Below the pieces are notes generated by a model. That model searched no databases and was not told the DNA's origin. It saw nothing but the letters and a program-made list of their open reading frames with translations. A stretch of DNA of 46,555 bases, taken from contig SXHS01000012.1 in the NCBI GenBank assembly GCA_005773145.1, forward strand, positions 1 to 46,555, written 5' to 3'. Positions 17,116 through 26,280 of this stretch are shown piece after piece; position 1 is the stretch's first letter; each line of letters begins with the position of its first letter. The translations under genes were made by a program, and so were the position numbers. The stretch is from Planctomycetaceae bacterium (GTDB lineage: Bacteria; Planctomycetota; Planctomycetia; Pirellulales; Pirellulaceae).

Positions 17116-17952
17116 TCAAGCGATGCGGTCTTGCATAAATTCACGCCAGACCAGCCGAGGAAAGGCAACGGCATCGCGGAGATATCGGCGCATGAGACGC
17201 CGCGGCTCACTGGCAACTCGGTGCAGCCACTCCATCCCCAGGCGTTGCATCCATCGCGGCGCCCGCTTTTTTTCCCCTGCCAGAAAGTCAATCGTGGCGC
17301 CGACGCAGAGGGCCACCTTGGCGTTGAGCTGGTCTTGATGTGCTTGGACCCACAGTTCTTGCTTGGGCGCGCCCAGACCCACCACCAACACATCGACCGA
17401 CTGTTGAGCAATCCGCCTCACGATTTCTTGGCATTCGTCTGGTTGGTGTTCGAAACCCAGCGGAGGACTGTAGGTCCCCACGACCGTTGCATGAGGCCAG
17501 CGCTGTGCCATCTGCTGTGCAGCACGCTCCGGTACGCCTGGCGCGCCCCCCAACAGAAACACTGAAATCGGCCGGTCGACGGAGGTCGCCTGAAACAAGG
17601 CCGGCACTAGATCCGATCCCGCTACACGCTCAGGCAACGGTTTGCCCAACCACCGCGCCACCGCGACGACGGGAGCACCATCGGCCAAGACCAAATCGGC
17701 CTGGCGATAGGCCTGCCGCAGATCCTCCCGCGATTGAAGAAGGACCACATGATCCACGTTCGGCGTGACCACATAGCGGCATGGAGCGGCGGGGCCCTCG
17801 ATCCACAGCATAATTCGCGTCACGGCTTCCGCGAGCGACAGTGGATCCATCTGCACGCCGAACAACGGCACGCGGCGTGTTGAGTCGTCTTCATGAGACG
17901 TCCAATCGCGCGCATCCCATCGTTTCGTGTCGCACAACAATTCTGTTGCCAT
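17116..17952 (-). CDS. WecG/TagA/CpsF family glycosyltransferase (GT26)
   Basis: 278 residues from the ATG at 17952, which has GGAGAGG directly upstream. Upstream in-frame codons to 18075 overlap the preceding gene and look non-coding. Family motifs are RYVVTPNVDHVVLLQ, the catalytic DLVLADGAPVVAVARWLG region, PERVAGSDLVPALF, FLLGGAPGV and VLVVGLGAPKQELW, followed by a C-terminal basic amphipathic segment (RRLMRRYL) that could touch the membrane. Enzymes of this family add the second sugar (often ManNAc-type) to an undecaprenyl-diphosphate-linked sugar on the cytoplasmic face. It lies downstream of the initiating sugar transferase, so the two probably catalyse consecutive steps. Confidence 0.92.
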   Translation of the reverse strand: MATELLCDTKRWDARDWTSHEDDSTRRVPLFGVQMDPLSLAEAVTRIMLWIEGPAAPCRYVVTPNVDHVVLLQSREDLRQAYRQADLVLADGAPVVAVARWLGKPLPERVAGSDLVPALFQATSVDRPISVFLLGGAPGVPERAAQQMAQRWPHATVVGTYSPPLGFEHQPDECQEIVRRIAQQSVDVLVVGLGAPKQELWVQAHQDQLNAKVALCVGATIDFLAGEKKRAPRWMQRLGMEWLHRVASEPRRLMRRYLRDAVAFPRLVWREFMQDRIA

Positions 17953-18061
17953 GCCCTCTCCTTCACACTCGCTCACACATTGCACGGGCGGACAAGCCGC
18001 CCAGGGCACCGACAAGCTGCCCGTGTCATCCAGACCCGACGGGACCTCTCGGTCCTTCAAT

Positions 18062-18874
18062 CTAGTACGCTCCACGGCCTGACAGCACCGACCCAGGTGT
18101 CTTAATAAGCAATTTCAGGTCCGTCCGCATCGATTGATTCCTTACATACCACAAATCCAACCGAACCCAATCTTCAAAGCCAATCTCACTCCGTCCACTC
18201 ACTTGCCACAGGCAAGTCAACCCGGGCATCACAGCCAAGCGGCGACGCTGCCAGCGTTGGTATTGGGCCACCTCCTTCGCCAAGGGGGGGCGTGGGCCAA
18301 CCATGGACATGTGTCCTAACAGGACGTTGATGAGTTGCGGTGTTTCATCCAAACTGGTGCGACGCAGCCAGCGGCCGACGGTCGTGATCCGAGGGTCATG
18401 ACGATTCTTGAAGATCGGTCCGTCCGTGTGCTGATTGCGCACGAGCGATTGCAGCCGATCGGCGTCAAGCCGCATCGTGCGAAACTTGATCATGGGGAAT
18501 GGAAGGCCGCGAAACCCCACCCGCTTTTGCACAAAGAAGGGATGGCCTCCGGTGGTCACCGTCAATACCACTGTGATGGTCAACAACAAGGGGGATAGAA
18601 TCGCCAACAGCAGCAGGGAGCCGAGCAAGTCCAGGCACCTCTTAGAAACGGCAAAGCATCGGGATCGATTTCCTTCAGGGAGCACCAACGGTTCATTTTC
18701 CCGCAATCGTTCTTGGAACAGTGAGAATTCGGTGGAGGGGCCGGTGATCCATCGCCGACGTGTTTCCATCAAACGATCGTCGCAATTCGAAGTCGCCGTT
18801 GGAGCCGCTTGAGAAATCGTGGTCCCTTCAGGAAGGGGGGAATCGATCGTATGCAACAGAGAGGGAGTCATCAT
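18062..18874 (-). CDS. Initiating polyprenyl-phosphate sugar-1-phosphate transferase (WcaJ/PglC-like)
   Basis: A 270-residue monotopic phosphoglycosyl transferase. After a hydrophilic N-terminus of about 75 residues comes the membrane hairpin (CLDLLGSLLLLAILSPLLLT) and the catalytic core: KRVGFRGLPFPMIKFRTM, TDGPIFKN, GRWLRRTSLDETPQLINVL, MVGPRPP and PGLTCLWQVSGRSE. It would start repeat-unit synthesis by moving a sugar phosphate onto undecaprenyl phosphate. The N-terminal multi-TM domain of long WbaP/WcaJ forms is absent. The start at 18874 has only a weak ribosome-binding site. It is preceded by the Wzz-like gene (53 nt) and followed by the GT26 gene. Confidence 0.93.
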   Translation of the reverse strand: MMTPSLLHTIDSPLPEGTTISQAAPTATSNCDDRLMETRRRWITGPSTEFSLFQERLRENEPLVLPEGNRSRCFAVSKRCLDLLGSLLLLAILSPLLLTITVVLTVTTGGHPFFVQKRVGFRGLPFPMIKFRTMRLDADRLQSLVRNQHTDGPIFKNRHDPRITTVGRWLRRTSLDETPQLINVLLGHMSMVGPRPPLAKEVAQYQRWQRRRLAVMPGLTCLWQVSGRSEIGFEDWVRLDLWYVRNQSMRTDLKLLIKTPGSVLSGRGAY

Positions 18875-18927
18875 GTACGTCTCGGGGGTTCAGCGGGCAA
18901 GATTGCACGAGCGGACTGGTTTGTGAC

Positions 18928-20417
18928 TCAGTTCCGTCCTGCGTAGCCGTTGGATAATCGCTGGAGCGCGTTCCGGAAGACCCGGCCCGTGGCCAGGGGT
19001 TTGAAGCGGCTGGGAGCCTCGGACAACGATCCGCGCCGATGCGGGTTGCTGGACTCAATGAGTTGCCGATGAGCTGCCTGCGGCTGCACCGACACGAACA
19101 CGATGCCCAGTCCCAAGAATAGGCCCCCTAACGCTCCGGTCAGCGCCACGGTTAGCCGCCCTGGTCCCAGCGGATATTGTCCGGTGCGCGGCTGATCCCA
19201 GACCGCCAGAAGGCTGGTGGACTGAGCGGCTGCGTGGGTCCCCTGAGCATCGGCCAGGTGCTGACGGGCGGTGCGTAGGATCTCGCTGTAGTGTTGGGCG
19301 GCCGCCGTTCGATTCTGATACTCCGCCCGCACCCCAGCCAGTTTTTCACTACGCTGACGCAACTTGGTAGCCTGATCTTCCAGGGCCACCATGCGGTTCT
19401 GTTCCGAGCGCCGCTCAACTTCGATGCCACGAAGCGCACTCTCCAATTCCAGGTGCATGTCGTGGCGAACCTGTTGTTCGGCCAGTCGCGCCGAAATCAC
19501 CGAGGGGTGTTGCGCTGTGCGACTCCCTGCCAGTCGAGAAGTCGCCAACTGGGCATCCACCAAGCCATCCTTCAGCCGACGGAGAGCCGGCTGCGAATCC
19601 AACAGTTTGTTGGGGGTAGCCACAAGGCTGGCGGGACGATCTTGGGCGACGACGAGCAAGGCGTACAATTCGCCTAGGACGCGATCATTATTGCGCGCTT
19701 GTCGTAGTTCATTGTCGAGTTCGACGAGCCACCGCCGCAAGCCGCTGTCCCCCGAGGTCGCATCGTGCAAATTGCGCAAGTCGGTCAAATCACTCCCTAC
19801 CGACCGTTCGATCTCCGACACCCGTTCGGTGGCCGTTTGAAGATTGCCTTCGGCCAACTGCACGGTTTCGGTGAGTTCGTCCACCAAGCTTTGGGCTCGT
19901 TGGCTGCGCAGGGCCCGGACTCGTTGATCCAATTCACGGAAGAGGGCAGCGGTCAGCTGCACGGCGCGCTGTTTGTCGCCGTCGCGTACGGACAGGTAGA
20001 GCACTTCCGTGCGCCCGAATTCGGCTCCTTTGGGCGCGGCGATCGCGATCGAGCGGCGTAAGGTCTCAATGGCGGAAGCACTGGGGCCGGAGGACGATCC
20101 GGCTGTTGTTGGGGGGGGGGCACCAAACGCAGGGCCGCTTCCAGAACCGGACGGCTCTTGGCCAATTCAACCATGGTTTCTTGCACGGTCTTCATATCAT
20201 CTTGGTGTACGAAACGGCCGGGGCGGCCATTGCTGCCGATCGCCTCGTCGCGCACCACCAAGGCCTGACTGGCCTCCCAAACACTGGGTTTCACGAGCGC
20301 AACCCCGATACCGATCAGGCACACGACGCCGGCCGGCACGAGCCACCGGCGCGGCTGGTCACACAACGCATGCTGAAAGTCTTGCCAAGTAGGGCTGTCT
20401 GCGGCGGGCTGGGGCAT
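18928..20417 (-). pseudogene. Wzz/GumC-like polysaccharide chain-length protein, frameshifted at a C10 tract
   Basis: The start ATG at 20417 has AAGGAA 6 nt upstream. Frame one gives about 100 residues with a first membrane segment (WLVPAGVVCLIGIGVALV) and a typical Wzz opening (SVWEASQALVVRDEA). At a run of ten C (minus strand; G 20111-20120) it leaves the frame that encodes the rest: ETLRRSIAIAAPKGAEFGRT, TEVLYLSVRDGDKQRAVQLT, a long coiled coil (about residues 140-400) and a second membrane segment (LTVALTGALGGLFLGLGIVF). Eleven or eight C would join them into one protein of about 495 residues. There is no C-terminal tyrosine-kinase domain. Polysaccharide co-polymerases of this type set chain length in the inner membrane. 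It may be off-phase, rescued by slippage, decayed, or a sequencing error. Confidence 0.82.
20111..20120. repeat. Homopolymer tract of ten G (ten C on the coding strand) inside the Wzz-like gene
   Basis: The longest homopolymer I noticed in the window. It encodes prolines in a linker region (LVPPP in frame one). The downstream coding frame needs a tract of 8 or 11 C. Such tracts are classical sites for slipped-strand changes, and also for sequencing error. Confidence 0.9.
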
Positions 20418-20768
20418 CGCAAGTTCCTTGAGGGAAGCACGGGCACATGGGCCGATGGGGCCACTGAGTCGGTTCGGTGGCGACCTATGCCGCTTGGTAG
20501 CAAACCGAGTGCCCAGACTCAGCGAGCAGGGAACGGGGCGTGTCCACTAGCCCTAAGTGCCGTTATCATAGCCAGTTGTGCATGATCCTCAGTGCACGGG
20601 CGGAAACGGCCTTCGGCTACCCCGGTCGGTGGGGTGTTGCCAATTCGCCACGGCGTGGGCCTGCATCATCGGGCTGTTGCCGAAATGCCACTTTGGGCCT
20701 CCCGCTATGACCCGAATCTTTGGACGGGCATTTGCCTGCGCCCTCTCGTAACCCAAAGTTGTCTAACT
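20418..20768. promoter_or_regulatory. Divergent promoter region of the exopolysaccharide locus
   Basis: 351 bases between the divergent Wzz-like (minus) and acyltransferase (plus) genes. Both arms of the locus should be driven from here. I see no confident consensus promoter. In-frame codons upstream of 20769 do not look coding. A short GTGCA/TGCAC inverted pair lies at 20578-20597 but is too small to interpret. Confidence 0.4.
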
Positions 20769-22028
20769 ATGTACGTTCAGCGAATTTGTCAAATCAGCGA
20801 CCTTACCCCGCTGGCTCACCAGTGGAATGGGCTGACGCACGGTAATCCCATGCGCGGTCATGAGTGGCTGCGCGCCTGGTGGGACACCTTTGGGCAAGGG
20901 TACGAACCGTACGTGCTGACTGTGCGAAACGACGGCGGTGAACTGATCGGCATCGCTCCCTGGTGTCGGCAACGACGCCCCCTCGGCGGCCGGGTTCTCC
21001 AATTTCTCGGCGGGGGAGACGCATGCTCGGATCACCTGTCCCTGTTGGTCCGCACCTCCATGACGGACGCCGTGGCGACCGCGATCGCAAATTGGCTGGG
21101 CGCCGCGAATAGCCCCTCCGACGATCGCCTGTCGTCTCAAGACGACCGCTGGGATCAGATCGAGTGGATTGGCGTTGATCGCGAGGATGTGCCTTTGAGG
21201 CAGTTGGCGGTCCAATTGGCGGCCCGAGGCCATTTGCAGCACGATCGGGACGCACCTTCGTGTTGGGTCGTCCGGCTTCCGGACACCTGGGACGACTTCC
21301 TGCACCGTCTTTCTAAGAATCACCGTAAGAAGCTCCGACGGGCCCTCGCGCAGCTGGACATGCCCGGCGATGGTTGGAACGCCGAGCGGATTCAAGATTT
21401 GGAGGAGTGGCAACGGCGTTGGCCGGATCTTTGCCGCTTACACCAGCGACGGCGTCATAGCCTGGGCGAGCAGGGGCTGTTCGATCGGCCTCATTTTGAA
21501 GGTTTCTTGCAACGGGTCGCGCAAAGCCTGCTACCCTCCGGTCAGCTGGCACTCTATTGGCTCACGTTTCAAGGGCGTCCAGCTGCTTTTGAGTTGCAGT
21601 TGCAGGGGACCGATACGATGTATGCTTACCAATCAGGCATGGAACCTGAATTGGCGAACGAAAGTCCCGGGACGATGTTATTTGCACACACCATTCGTGA
21701 CGCGACGCGGCGGGGCATGCGGTATTTCGATTTACTGCGTGGGGACGAATCGTACAAACAGCGTTGGATGGCCGATCGGGTGGACTGCCGGGAACAGCGG
21801 ATCGTGGCCCGGCATGTGTCGGCCCGCATCCGACATGGCCTCTGGCTCGCGGGGGGGCAGTTGAAGCGGCGATTTTGGAATCGCGTCTCGAAGAGGTACT
21901 CCCATCAGTCCGATGACACCGGTACCGTGCATTCCGCCCTCGTTCCGGTCCACATGGATGGCTTGGTTGACGGCCGGACACGGGGCGCGGGGGCTTTGCG
22001 GTTGCTTTCTCAAGGAGCGACCTCATGA
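20769..22028 (+). CDS. CelD/BcsL-type GNAT acyltransferase (FemAB-like)
   Basis: 419 residues from the ATG at 20769; a longer frame to 20592 adds about 59 residues without family character. Core motifs are WLRAWWDTFG near residue 33, LIGIAPWCRQRRPLGGRVLQ, FLHRLSKNHRKKLRRAL near 185, ALYWLTFQGRPAAFELQL near 265, YQSGMEPELANESPGTMLF and YFDLLRGDESYKQRWM near 325. These are hallmarks of the Acetyltransf_6 (CelD/BcsL) branch of the GNAT fold, which occurs in cellulose and exopolysaccharide loci. An acyl transfer to a sugar or lipid-linked intermediate in the cytoplasm is inferred. Its stop overlaps the start of the deacetylase gene by ATGA (22025-22028), so the two are coupled. Confidence 0.88.
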   Translation: MYVQRICQISDLTPLAHQWNGLTHGNPMRGHEWLRAWWDTFGQGYEPYVLTVRNDGGELIGIAPWCRQRRPLGGRVLQFLGGGDACSDHLSLLVRTSMTDAVATAIANWLGAANSPSDDRLSSQDDRWDQIEWIGVDREDVPLRQLAVQLAARGHLQHDRDAPSCWVVRLPDTWDDFLHRLSKNHRKKLRRALAQLDMPGDGWNAERIQDLEEWQRRWPDLCRLHQRRRHSLGEQGLFDRPHFEGFLQRVAQSLLPSGQLALYWLTFQGRPAAFELQLQGTDTMYAYQSGMEPELANESPGTMLFAHTIRDATRRGMRYFDLLRGDESYKQRWMADRVDCREQRIVARHVSARIRHGLWLAGGQLKRRFWNRVSKRYSHQSDDTGTVHSALVPVHMDGLVDGRTRGAGALRLLSQGATS

Positions 22029-22900
22029 CCATTTCGCGACACATCGCGCTGCGTGCCTACTATTACGGCACATGGCCCTATCGCCGTTGGGCGTTTAAGC
22101 AAGCGGCAGCGAGGGGACAAATTCCGATCAGCATTCTGTTTTACCACCGAGTCGCCGACTACAGTCCCAATGACTGGACAATTTCCAATGAACGGTTCAA
22201 ACGACAGGTGCGCTGGCTACAAAGAAACTTTGATTTGATCAGCCTAGAAGAGGCGCAACGACGACTCCGGGAACGGGCGAGCGCGCGCCCGGCGGTCTGT
22301 TTGACGTTTGATGACGGTTATGCAGACAACTGCACGCATGCCTTGCCGCTCTTAGCCGACGCCGGAATCCCCTGCACGTATTTTGTCTCGTCGCGATTCG
22401 TTCAAGACCAGCGTCCTTTCCCGCACGACGTAATCCGAAACCAACCGCTTGCACCTAATACCATTGACCAACTGCGGGGATTGGTCCGTGCCGGGATTGA
22501 AATTGGCGCCCATACTCGCACCCATTTGAATCTCGCGAGCGTCACCGACCCGTCGCAGCTTCGGGACGAAATTGTTGCGCCTCGAAGCGAATTGGAAGCT
22601 TGGCTGGACTGTACGGTGAGATATTTTGCCTTTCCGTATGGCCAGCTGCAGGACATCAGCCAGTTGGCCATGCGGGTGGCGCGCGACGCGGGTTACCAGG
22701 GCGTCTGTTCCGCGTACGGCGGTTACAACATGCCGACGGCGGATCCTTTTCACTTGCGGCGGATTCATGGAGATCCCCTCATGATACGCATCAAGAACTG
22801 GTTGACGATTGACCCTCGACAACCGGCGATAGTGCGCAGGCTGGAGCAGAAATTTACCTGGTTGGATCCGACGTCCCGGGTCGATGGAACGCCGTCATGA
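22025..22900 (+). CDS. Polysaccharide deacetylase (NodB/CE4 family)
   Basis: A 291-residue CE4 enzyme. Motif 1 is CLTFDDGYADN near residue 97, with the catalytic base and metal Asp. Motif 2 is HTRTHLNL near 162, with the two metal histidines. RYFAFPYGQ near 199 is the catalytic-arginine region. These enzymes remove N- or O-acetyl groups from polysaccharides using a divalent metal. No clear signal peptide is present, although YYYGTWPYRRWAF near the N-terminus could associate with the membrane. Start and stop both overlap neighbouring genes by ATGA, placing it in a coupled four-gene string with the acyltransferase, flippase and GT4 genes. It could trim the repeat unit before export, or could act outside if secreted by an unseen signal. 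Confidence 0.92.
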   Translation: MTISRHIALRAYYYGTWPYRRWAFKQAAARGQIPISILFYHRVADYSPNDWTISNERFKRQVRWLQRNFDLISLEEAQRRLRERASARPAVCLTFDDGYADNCTHALPLLADAGIPCTYFVSSRFVQDQRPFPHDVIRNQPLAPNTIDQLRGLVRAGIEIGAHTRTHLNLASVTDPSQLRDEIVAPRSELEAWLDCTVRYFAFPYGQLQDISQLAMRVARDAGYQGVCSAYGGYNMPTADPFHLRRIHGDPLMIRIKNWLTIDPRQPAIVRRLEQKFTWLDPTSRVDGTPS

Positions 22901-24423
22901 ATAGCACATTGGAGGTTGCCATCGAATCGCCGGACCACGTTTCGCAGGACCGTGAAACGAACTTGCGCGTCGATTCGTTGGCGCACGGGGTTTTGCTGTT
23001 GATTGGCTTGACCGCCGCGCAACGCGTCGTGGGGTTGGTGCGCAACGTGCTATTTTGCCGACTGCTGCAGCCCGACGAACTGGGGTTATTCAATCTGGCA
23101 TACAGTGTGCTCGTCATCGCCTCTCCCTTGGCGGTGCTCGGCTTGCCAGGATCCTTCGGTCGATATGTGGAATACTACCGCCAGCGTCAACAACTGCGCA
23201 CTTTTGTGCGTCGGGCCGCGATCCTGTCAACGCTGTTATGCGCTTCGTTTGTCGCGGTGATGTGCTGGAATCGAACCTGGGCAACGTGGCTGGCTTTTGG
23301 CGATGTAGATCAGGTACCGCTCTTGGTGTCGACCGCCGTAGCGCTCTTAGCGGTTACCAGTTTCAATTTTTTAACGGAACTATTGACCGCATTGCGTCAG
23401 GTACGCGCCGTGTCGCGCATGCAGTTTGTGAACAGCGTGCTATTTGCTCTAGTGGGCCTAACGTTCTTGCATTGGAGTTCGTGGCGTGCGGAGGGTGTCG
23501 TATTGGCCTATGCAGCCGCCTGCTTGGCATCCAGCGTGGTCGTCATAGGACCCTTGCGGGGTATTTGGCGCTCACTCGGAAGCCAACAAGAGGAGTTGCC
23601 CCACAAGGAACTTTGGTCCCGCATCGTGCCATTTGCCGCGTGGGTCTGGGTCAGTAACCTGTGGACCAACATGTTCCACGTTTCCGACCGATACATGATC
23701 GTGCATTATTCCGGTCGAAGTGCTGTGGAGGCCGCGGCCCTGGTTGGCCAATATCACAGCAGCCGTGTCGTACCGGACCTCTTTATCGCCTTGGCGGCGC
23801 TGCTGGGCAGTTTCATGCTCCCGTACCTAAGTCACGATTGGGAGCAAGGCCACCGCGAGGAAGTGGCACGCAAGATCCACTTGACGGTGCGATTGTTCGC
23901 GCTGGCAATGACACTTGGTGGAGTGCTCGTACTCTGGACTGCCCCCTTGCTGTTTGAAGTGGCGCTGGGGGGCAAGTATCACGCTGGGCAGGCCGTGCTT
24001 CCCTGGACCCTCATGTACTGCGTATGGTTTGGGTTAACGGTTCTCGCGCAAAACTATCTCTGGTGTGCGGAAAAGGCGTCGCTGGGCAGCGTCTGCTTGT
24101 TGGTCGGCCTTTTGGCCAATATTGGCCTGAACTTGTTGCTATTGCCACGGCTAGGCTTGTTGGGTGTCGTCTTGGCCACCGCTTTGGCTCACCTATTAAC
24201 ACTTTGCCTGGTGCAGCTGTTATCGCATCGATTGGGCTGGCGCTGGTCGTGGCGCACGGCGGCTCTCGCGCTGCTGCCGGCGTCATTGGGGCTGGGGTGT
24301 TACCCGGCCACCGCGGTCGTCTTACTGACGTTGGCAATCACCTGCAGCACCAACTGGCTGTTTACTGCGGCGGAAAAGCAGGCCTTTGCCGCGTTTGTCA
24401 TCCCCTACCTGAAATTCCGATGA
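22897..24423 (+). CDS. Wzx-type polysaccharide flippase (MOP superfamily)
   Basis: A 508-residue integral membrane protein with about 12-14 hydrophobic helices spread along its length. The opening LLIGLTAAQRVVGLVRNVLF and LLQPDELGLFNLAYSVLVIA is characteristic of polysaccharide-biosynthesis MOP exporters (RfbX/Wzx type). A loop with WVSNLWTNMFHVSDRYMIVHY is also family-like. It would flip undecaprenyl-linked repeat units to the periplasm for polymerisation. It overlaps the deacetylase (22897-22900) and the GT4 gene (24420-24423) by ATGA at both ends. No Wzy-type polymerase is recognised nearby, so the polymerase must lie outside the window or be of another type. Confidence 0.9.
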   Translation: MNSTLEVAIESPDHVSQDRETNLRVDSLAHGVLLLIGLTAAQRVVGLVRNVLFCRLLQPDELGLFNLAYSVLVIASPLAVLGLPGSFGRYVEYYRQRQQLRTFVRRAAILSTLLCASFVAVMCWNRTWATWLAFGDVDQVPLLVSTAVALLAVTSFNFLTELLTALRQVRAVSRMQFVNSVLFALVGLTFLHWSSWRAEGVVLAYAAACLASSVVVIGPLRGIWRSLGSQQEELPHKELWSRIVPFAAWVWVSNLWTNMFHVSDRYMIVHYSGRSAVEAAALVGQYHSSRVVPDLFIALAALLGSFMLPYLSHDWEQGHREEVARKIHLTVRLFALAMTLGGVLVLWTAPLLFEVALGGKYHAGQAVLPWTLMYCVWFGLTVLAQNYLWCAEKASLGSVCLLVGLLANIGLNLLLLPRLGLLGVVLATALAHLLTLCLVQLLSHRLGWRWSWRTAALALLPASLGLGCYPATAVVLLTLAITCSTNWLFTAAEKQAFAAFVIPYLKFR

Positions 24424-25628
24424 CCCTATCCATCTGCCAGGAAACAGCGATCCAAGCGACGGCTGTGGCACGGCTGCGCGTGATGTTCGTGATCACCAGC
24501 ATGCCCGTGGGTGGCGCGGAGACGCTGCTGGTCAATCTGATTCGCCGCCTGGATCGAAACCAGTTCAGTCCGGAGGTGTGTTGTTTGAAGGAACCCGGTC
24601 CGTTGGGGGAGATCCTGGCGCGGGAGATTCCGCTCCATCATCATCTGCTGCAGCACAAATTCGACATCCGTGTCCTACTCCGGCTCACGCGATTGTTGCA
24701 GCAGCGTCAGGTGGCAGCTGTCGTAACCGTGGGGGCGGGCGACAAGATGTTCTGGGGACGCTGGGCCGCGCGACGCGCGGGCGTGCCCGTTGTTGCATCG
24801 GCGCTGCACTCGACCGGGTGGCCGGACGGCATCGGCTGGCTCAATCGCAGACTCACCCCTTGGACCGACGCGTTTATCGCGGTCGCCCGAACACACGGCG
24901 AGTACCTGATCCACACGGAGCGATTTCCAGCGGACAAGGTCGCCGTTATCCCCAATGGCGTCGATACCCATCGCTTCGCTCCGAGTGCTGCGGGCCGTGC
25001 GCGGATTCGCCGTGAGCTGGGACTCACCGACGACGTTCCCTTGTGCGGCATCGTGGCCGCCCTACGCCCGGAGAAAAATCACGCGCTCTTCTTGCGTGCG
25101 GCAGCGCAAGTGCTGCGAGGGGTTCCCGCCGCCACCTTTCTGGTGATTGGGGACGGCCCCTTGCGCGGCAACCTGGAGCAACTCGCACGTGAGCTCGGGA
25201 TCGAAACCCGGGTGCGTTTCTTGGGCACTCAGCATGAGATTCCACCATGGCTGGCCGCGCTCGATCTGTTCGCACTGACCTCCGACAACGAGGCCAATCC
25301 CGTTTCGATCTTGGAGGCCATGGCCAGCGGGGTCCCGGTCGTGGCCACGCGGGTGGGGAGCGTCGCGGAAATGGTCCACGACGGCCATCATGGTCGGTGG
25401 GTGCGGGCCGGGGATGTGAACGGGATGGCAGACGCCATGCAGCAGGTGTTGACACAGCCCGCCTGGGGTCGCCAGATGGGGGCAGCCGCTCGGTCGCATG
25501 GTTCGGCCCATGGCTCGCTGGAACGCATGGTAGAGGGCTATCAACAGTTGATCCGAGACATTTATAATAGAAAGATTGGCCCCAAAAAATGGTTGGGACA
25601 GGAAAACGCTAGGACGGGGAGCTGTTAA
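24420..25628 (+). CDS. GT4 family glycosyltransferase
   Basis: 402 residues from the ATG at 24420, which overlaps the flippase stop by ATGA; the open frame extends upstream to 24024, but that part lies inside the flippase gene. The N-terminal Rossmann domain opens LRVMFVITSMPVGGAETLLV with the acceptor-side GG motif. The linker VAVIPNGVDTHRF precedes the C-terminal domain: CGIVAALRPEKNHALFLRAA, FLVIGDGPLR, VRFLGTQHEIPPWLAALDLF and the donor-binding E-x7-E region SDNEANPVSILEAMASGVPV. It is a retaining, GT-B fold enzyme using an NDP-sugar in the cytoplasm. It probably adds a later sugar of the repeat unit made by the flanking genes. Confidence 0.94.
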   Translation: MTLSICQETAIQATAVARLRVMFVITSMPVGGAETLLVNLIRRLDRNQFSPEVCCLKEPGPLGEILAREIPLHHHLLQHKFDIRVLLRLTRLLQQRQVAAVVTVGAGDKMFWGRWAARRAGVPVVASALHSTGWPDGIGWLNRRLTPWTDAFIAVARTHGEYLIHTERFPADKVAVIPNGVDTHRFAPSAAGRARIRRELGLTDDVPLCGIVAALRPEKNHALFLRAAAQVLRGVPAATFLVIGDGPLRGNLEQLARELGIETRVRFLGTQHEIPPWLAALDLFALTSDNEANPVSILEAMASGVPVVATRVGSVAEMVHDGHHGRWVRAGDVNGMADAMQQVLTQPAWGRQMGAAARSHGSAHGSLERMVEGYQQLIRDIYNRKIGPKKWLGQENARTGSC

Positions 25629-25632
25629 CTTC

Positions 25633-26238
25633 ATGCCCATGACCGCCGCGCTGCTCGCCTTCGTGGCTAAGGTTTTGAGTGGCTCTACCGTGCGTTGGAT
25701 CGACAGTCAGCCGGACACGTGCCAAAGGGTCTATTTTGCCAATCACACCAGCCACCTGGACGCCTTGCTGATTTGGGCATCACTTCCCCCCCACGTACGG
25801 GCCCTTGCCCGTCCGGTCGCCGCGAAGGACTATTGGGAACGCGGCGCGATCCGTCGTCACCTGGCCACGATCTTCCACGCGCTCTTAATCGATCGTACGG
25901 AGATCAAAGTCCATCAGAGTCCCGTCGACTTGATGATTCGGGAGGTGGGTACGACCCATTCCCTGATCGTGTTTCCCGAAGGGGGACGAAATACCGAAAC
26001 CGAGATGGGAGAGTTTAAGAGTGGCCTGTATTATTTGGGCAAGAAGCGACCGGATATCGAAATGATTCCGGTCTACATCGATAATTTGAACCGAGTCCTG
26101 CCGCGCGGAGAATTCCTGCCAGTTCCACTGCTCAGCTGCATCACTTTCGGTCCGGCCATGTGGCTGGAGCACCAGGAGCCCAAGGCGGACTTTTTACAGC
26201 GGGCGCGGGAGAACGTACGCAGACTGAAAGATCTCTAA
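25633..26238 (+). CDS. PlsC-like 1-acylglycerol-3-phosphate acyltransferase
   Basis: 201 residues from the ATG at 25633 (another ATG is six bases on). Acyltransferase motif I is NHTSHLDALL near residue 35 (NHxxxxD), motif II lies around residues 82-100, and motif III is IVFPEGGRNTETEMGEFKSG near 115. Motif IV-like proline-rich text (MIPVYIDNLNRVLPRGEFLP) follows. The enzyme would acylate lysophosphatidate, or a related acceptor, at the inner membrane. It starts 4 nt after the GT4 stop and is followed by a CdsA-like gene, so a phospholipid pair is attached to the end of the polysaccharide operon. A more specific role in acylating a lipid carrier is possible but unproven. Confidence 0.9.
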   Translation: MPMTAALLAFVAKVLSGSTVRWIDSQPDTCQRVYFANHTSHLDALLIWASLPPHVRALARPVAAKDYWERGAIRRHLATIFHALLIDRTEIKVHQSPVDLMIREVGTTHSLIVFPEGGRNTETEMGEFKSGLYYLGKKRPDIEMIPVYIDNLNRVLPRGEFLPVPLLSCITFGPAMWLEHQEPKADFLQRARENVRRLKDL

Positions 26239-26280
26239 GGCAGGGAATGCCTTGCTTGGAAAGCTGAGGATCTCCCGTTG

